A DNA stretch of 64,000 nucleotides from Symbiodinium natans. Taxonomy: Eukaryota; Sar; Dinophyceae; Suessiales; Symbiodiniaceae. Both the position numbers and the translations under genes were made by a program. Below, piece after piece: positions 61,401-64,000 of this stretch. Every line of letters starts with the position of its first letter. Position 1 is the stretch's first letter. The notes below the pieces were generated by a model, which made no database searches, was not told the origin of the DNA, and worked only from the letters and a program-made list of their open reading frames with translations. Where the stretch lies: positions 62,001 through 126,000 of the forward strand of contig CAJNDS010000035.1 of assembly GCA_905221605.1 (NCBI GenBank). The letters run 5' to 3'.

Positions 61401-63300
61401 GTATGTCTCTCCCCCTCACTGAACTTGCCGTCGGTTGTCATGATAATCCGCCTGCTGCACTTTTCCTGTTTGCGACTTTCCATCAGCTTTTGCTTCTTTC
61501 GATTTCAGCATTGAGCCTTGCTTTTGAAACATGATCGCTTCTGACCTTCATTTCTTCGAGCTCCTTGAAGCTTACCTGAGCTCTTGTTTGCTATTTTTGT
61601 TCTTGGGCCAAGCTGAGATTCAGGGACCCGGATTTCAAGGTCTCTGGCACGGTTCGAAGATGCCGGGGCGGGGTGGGGAGGTGGGGAGCAGGGGGTGGGA
61701 AGCCACTGATAGTGCCGCTCCCTGCAAACTTAGTTACATGTGTTTGCGTGTGACATCTGCTTTCGGCCGGCTGGTCGTGTGGTTCCTTATGAGAGCCGTT
61801 TGTGTGTGCCCCAAGGCCGATGGGATGCTCACCAGTAGCCGCCCGCCGTAACCCCAGTGATCTGCAACGCAGTAGGTCAAGATTTTGCAGCATGCGGATC
61901 AGATCTTGGGACATTTCGTTCGACTCGACAGTGCAAGCATGAAAGGTGCCGAAGTTCTTTCACCGCTGGAGGTGGCAGCTTGATGGCTTGATGTTGGATT
62001 TGACATTGAGATGCGCTGGTGGACTTGTAAGTTGCAGGTGCCCCAGCTTCCGTGCGTTACTCAGACTTCTCGCGAAGTTGTAAAGAGGGAGCGTTTCCGA
62101 CACACACATGAGAAAACATGGGTTATCAGCTGCACCGATGGCCAATGCAGATGGCATCTTTGGCATCCTTGGCATCTGTGGGCTCCGTCCGATCACTCAC
62201 GCAGTCGGTTGTGGCCGACTCCAAACATGACAAGGCACGCAGGGCGCACGCGGAAGAGCAATCCGGAATTTAGGGAGGTGGTAAGGTGGGTGCTGTCAAA
62301 GACGAGTTGTGGATCGCAGCAGGCAGCCAGTGCATTTACTTCTGCGGAATTGTTGGTGAAAGATTTGGAGCTTGTGCGCAAGGCGCGTGCCTGTCGGTCC
62401 AAGCACACCACAGCTATGACCCAGGATGCATGTTGATTCAGGAGCGGGCAGTAACCTTGCAACGCCATGCCAGGCTTCAAGGCCTTGAACCCAAGATTTG
62501 GCCCCATGCTCGTTGTTGCTCGTTGTTGCATGTTGAGCTTCCGAAGCGGAGATCAGCTCAGATCAGCTGGAAGTGATGGAGAAGATCCTGGGAGTAGATG
62601 TCGTCGACCAAGAGACTGGCCCTTCATCCAAGCATCCAAAAACAGTTTGCTTCTGGGTTGGCTTCAGGCTGCAACGGTCGATGGCAGCAGTCTTGGCGCA
62701 GCATTTCGCAACAATGCAGTGGCACGGTGTGCGTAGTTGTCTCTTCAAGCTGTTCTTCGTGGTCTATATCTTTGAGGTCTTAATTCCCTAGCCGCCTGGC
62801 GCCTTGTTCCTGGAACTATTGATGGCTTCTCTATCGATGCTGACCGTCAGCATCTGAGCAGTCATCCGCTCGCAATTGCTCTTAACAGTCTTAACATGGC
62901 GCGAAGTTGGGGCTCCGAGGCGTGTCGGCACGAGAGGCTCAACTTGCAGAGCGGCAAGGTAACTGGGTCACTTCATTTGCAGAATCGCCTGGACCCAAGC
63001 GTAATTCGAAGAGCATTCTTGGGTTCCACTTGTAGAACAACTGTTCTCGGGCATTTCTGAGAATGGATGGGTGCTAACATGAGGCTTGCGGGATGTCCGA
63101 GCAAGGCCGGACCAAGAAAAGTCAAGAGGTGTGAAGAGTTGTCAAAGGTGTCAACTCTGGGAATCTTCATTCGAGAGTGGGCAGGCAACAAACATAACAA
63201 GTCTGCGACATGGCGGCCAAGCAGCACCCCAGGTGGGCCATCTCATGTGCCACGTGTGCATTCACGAGCTGACGGTCAATGCGGGTGCTGGTTAACCACC
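58500..63300. other. Unassigned sequence
   Basis: No gene or element recognised. A small (TG)n run lies at about 61165. Frames of up to about 150 codons lack motifs and overlap frames on the other strand. Confidence 0.45.
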
Positions 63301-63329
63301 GCCTCGGCAAGGGTACCGAGGCTAGTCCA

Positions 63330-63930
63330 GGGGGGGGGGTCTTATTCCGAACCAAGAGCCATCAGAATTACGGCGTCCGTACCGCGGGGGGGGGGGGGGG
63401 TGCTGCTCCATTTGCAAACACGATGCTCGCATGGATTTCAAAGAGATTCATACACCCTGAAACAAGCTTGCACGGCTTAAACAGCGAGGGGGTTTGCAGG
63501 ACAATGCCCGCATGATGGGTTTGACAAAGCCAAGGGGGGGGGCAGCCCCCTCCCATTTGCAAACACAATGCTTGTGCGTTGGCTTTGAGAAAGAACGCAT
63601 ATGCTTTCGAGCAAGCTTGCACGGTTCAAAAGAGCGGGGGGTGGTTGGGTTGGGTCATGTTGGGTCCCCCATTTGCAAACACAATGCTTGTATGCATCAG
63701 AACAAGCTTGCACAGCTCAAAGAAGCGGGGGGGGGGGGGGGGGGGGTAGTCGGGTTGGGCGGAACACAATGCTCGCAATCATGGCTTTGAACAAAAACTC
63801 ATATGCTGTGGAGCAATGCTCGCATCATGTGTTTAAAAAAGTTTCATATGCTTCTGAAACAAGCTTGCACGGCTTAAAAACCCCCATTTGCAAACGCAAT
63901 GCTCGCGTGATGGGTGTCAAAAGATTGTGG
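63330..63930. repeat. Poly-G-linked repeat with ATTTGCAAACACAATGCT core
   Basis: Four to five units of about 100-140 bp. Each has a G run (9-20 bases), a CCATTTGCAAACACAATGCT box, then a CAAGCTTGCACGGCTTAAA box. The copies are near 63400, 63555, 63670, 63765 (partial) and 63885. Confidence 0.9.
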
Positions 63931-64000
63931 GAGAAACAACGGCACCAGTCTCGGTCTGTCTTGTCGCTGGGTTTGGATGCAGTCACGTGCATGCAGCCAT

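Overview
The window looks like a repeat-dominated stretch of a large eukaryotic nuclear genome, most probably a dinoflagellate (Symbiodiniaceae-like). The reasons are Copia polyproteins with long low-complexity linkers, tyrosine-recombinase (YR) retroelements with an SR-rich Gag, a retroelement-borne DNA-methyltransferase-like domain, scattered TTTAGGG telomere-type arrays, and abundant micro- and minisatellites. I found no convincing host protein gene, rRNA, tRNA or spliced-leader gene. The species is inference; the element structures are read directly from the sequence.

Layout. (1) 1-6460, minus strand: a Copia LTR retrotransposon (Copia-1) whose 3' end lies beyond base 1. Gag-protease-integrase is one open frame, and two frameshifts separate it from integrase C-terminus/RT and RT-RNase H. 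A primer-binding site at 6189-6200 fixes the inner edge of its 5' LTR. (2) 6470-7781: a TTCGAAGG/poly-G minisatellite, then an array of about 100-bp units. (3) 7782-21982, plus strand: an outer YR retrotransposon with split direct repeats A1...B1-A2-B2 (PAT/Ngaro-type ends), encoding an SR-tailed Gag, RT, RNase H and YR. (4) Nested inside its RNase H, 11115-19318, minus strand: a second YR element with 151-bp identical repeats. Its gene order is zinc-finger ORF, YR, zinc-knuckle Gag, methyltransferase, RT, RNase H. It is the most unusual unit here. (5) 22585-32270, minus strand: an almost intact Copia element (Copia-2) with 134/141-bp LTRs, a perfect 5-bp target duplication, PBS and polypurine tract. 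Its RNase H reading frame continues into a roughly 730-residue extension holding a hydrophobic segment, KNQEEV repeats and Cys-rich motifs. It sits inside one copy of a pair of older repeats (22316-22584 and 33792-33990).

(6) 32276-64000: essentially no recognisable genes. It holds minisatellites, triplet and hexanucleotide microsatellites, fold-back (MITE-like) elements, an 861-bp tandem segmental duplication, a roughly 570-bp duplication, five telomere-type tracts in both orientations, and an interspersed poly-G/ATTTGCAAAC repeat at the right edge.

The modules form a history: the simple array was invaded by the outer YR element, then by the inner one in opposite orientation. Separately, Copia-2 entered an older repeat. 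Identical repeat copies in both young elements suggest recent insertion, yet each carries stops or frameshifts, so none is obviously autonomous as read. Readthrough, recoding or sequencing error could explain some of the breaks.
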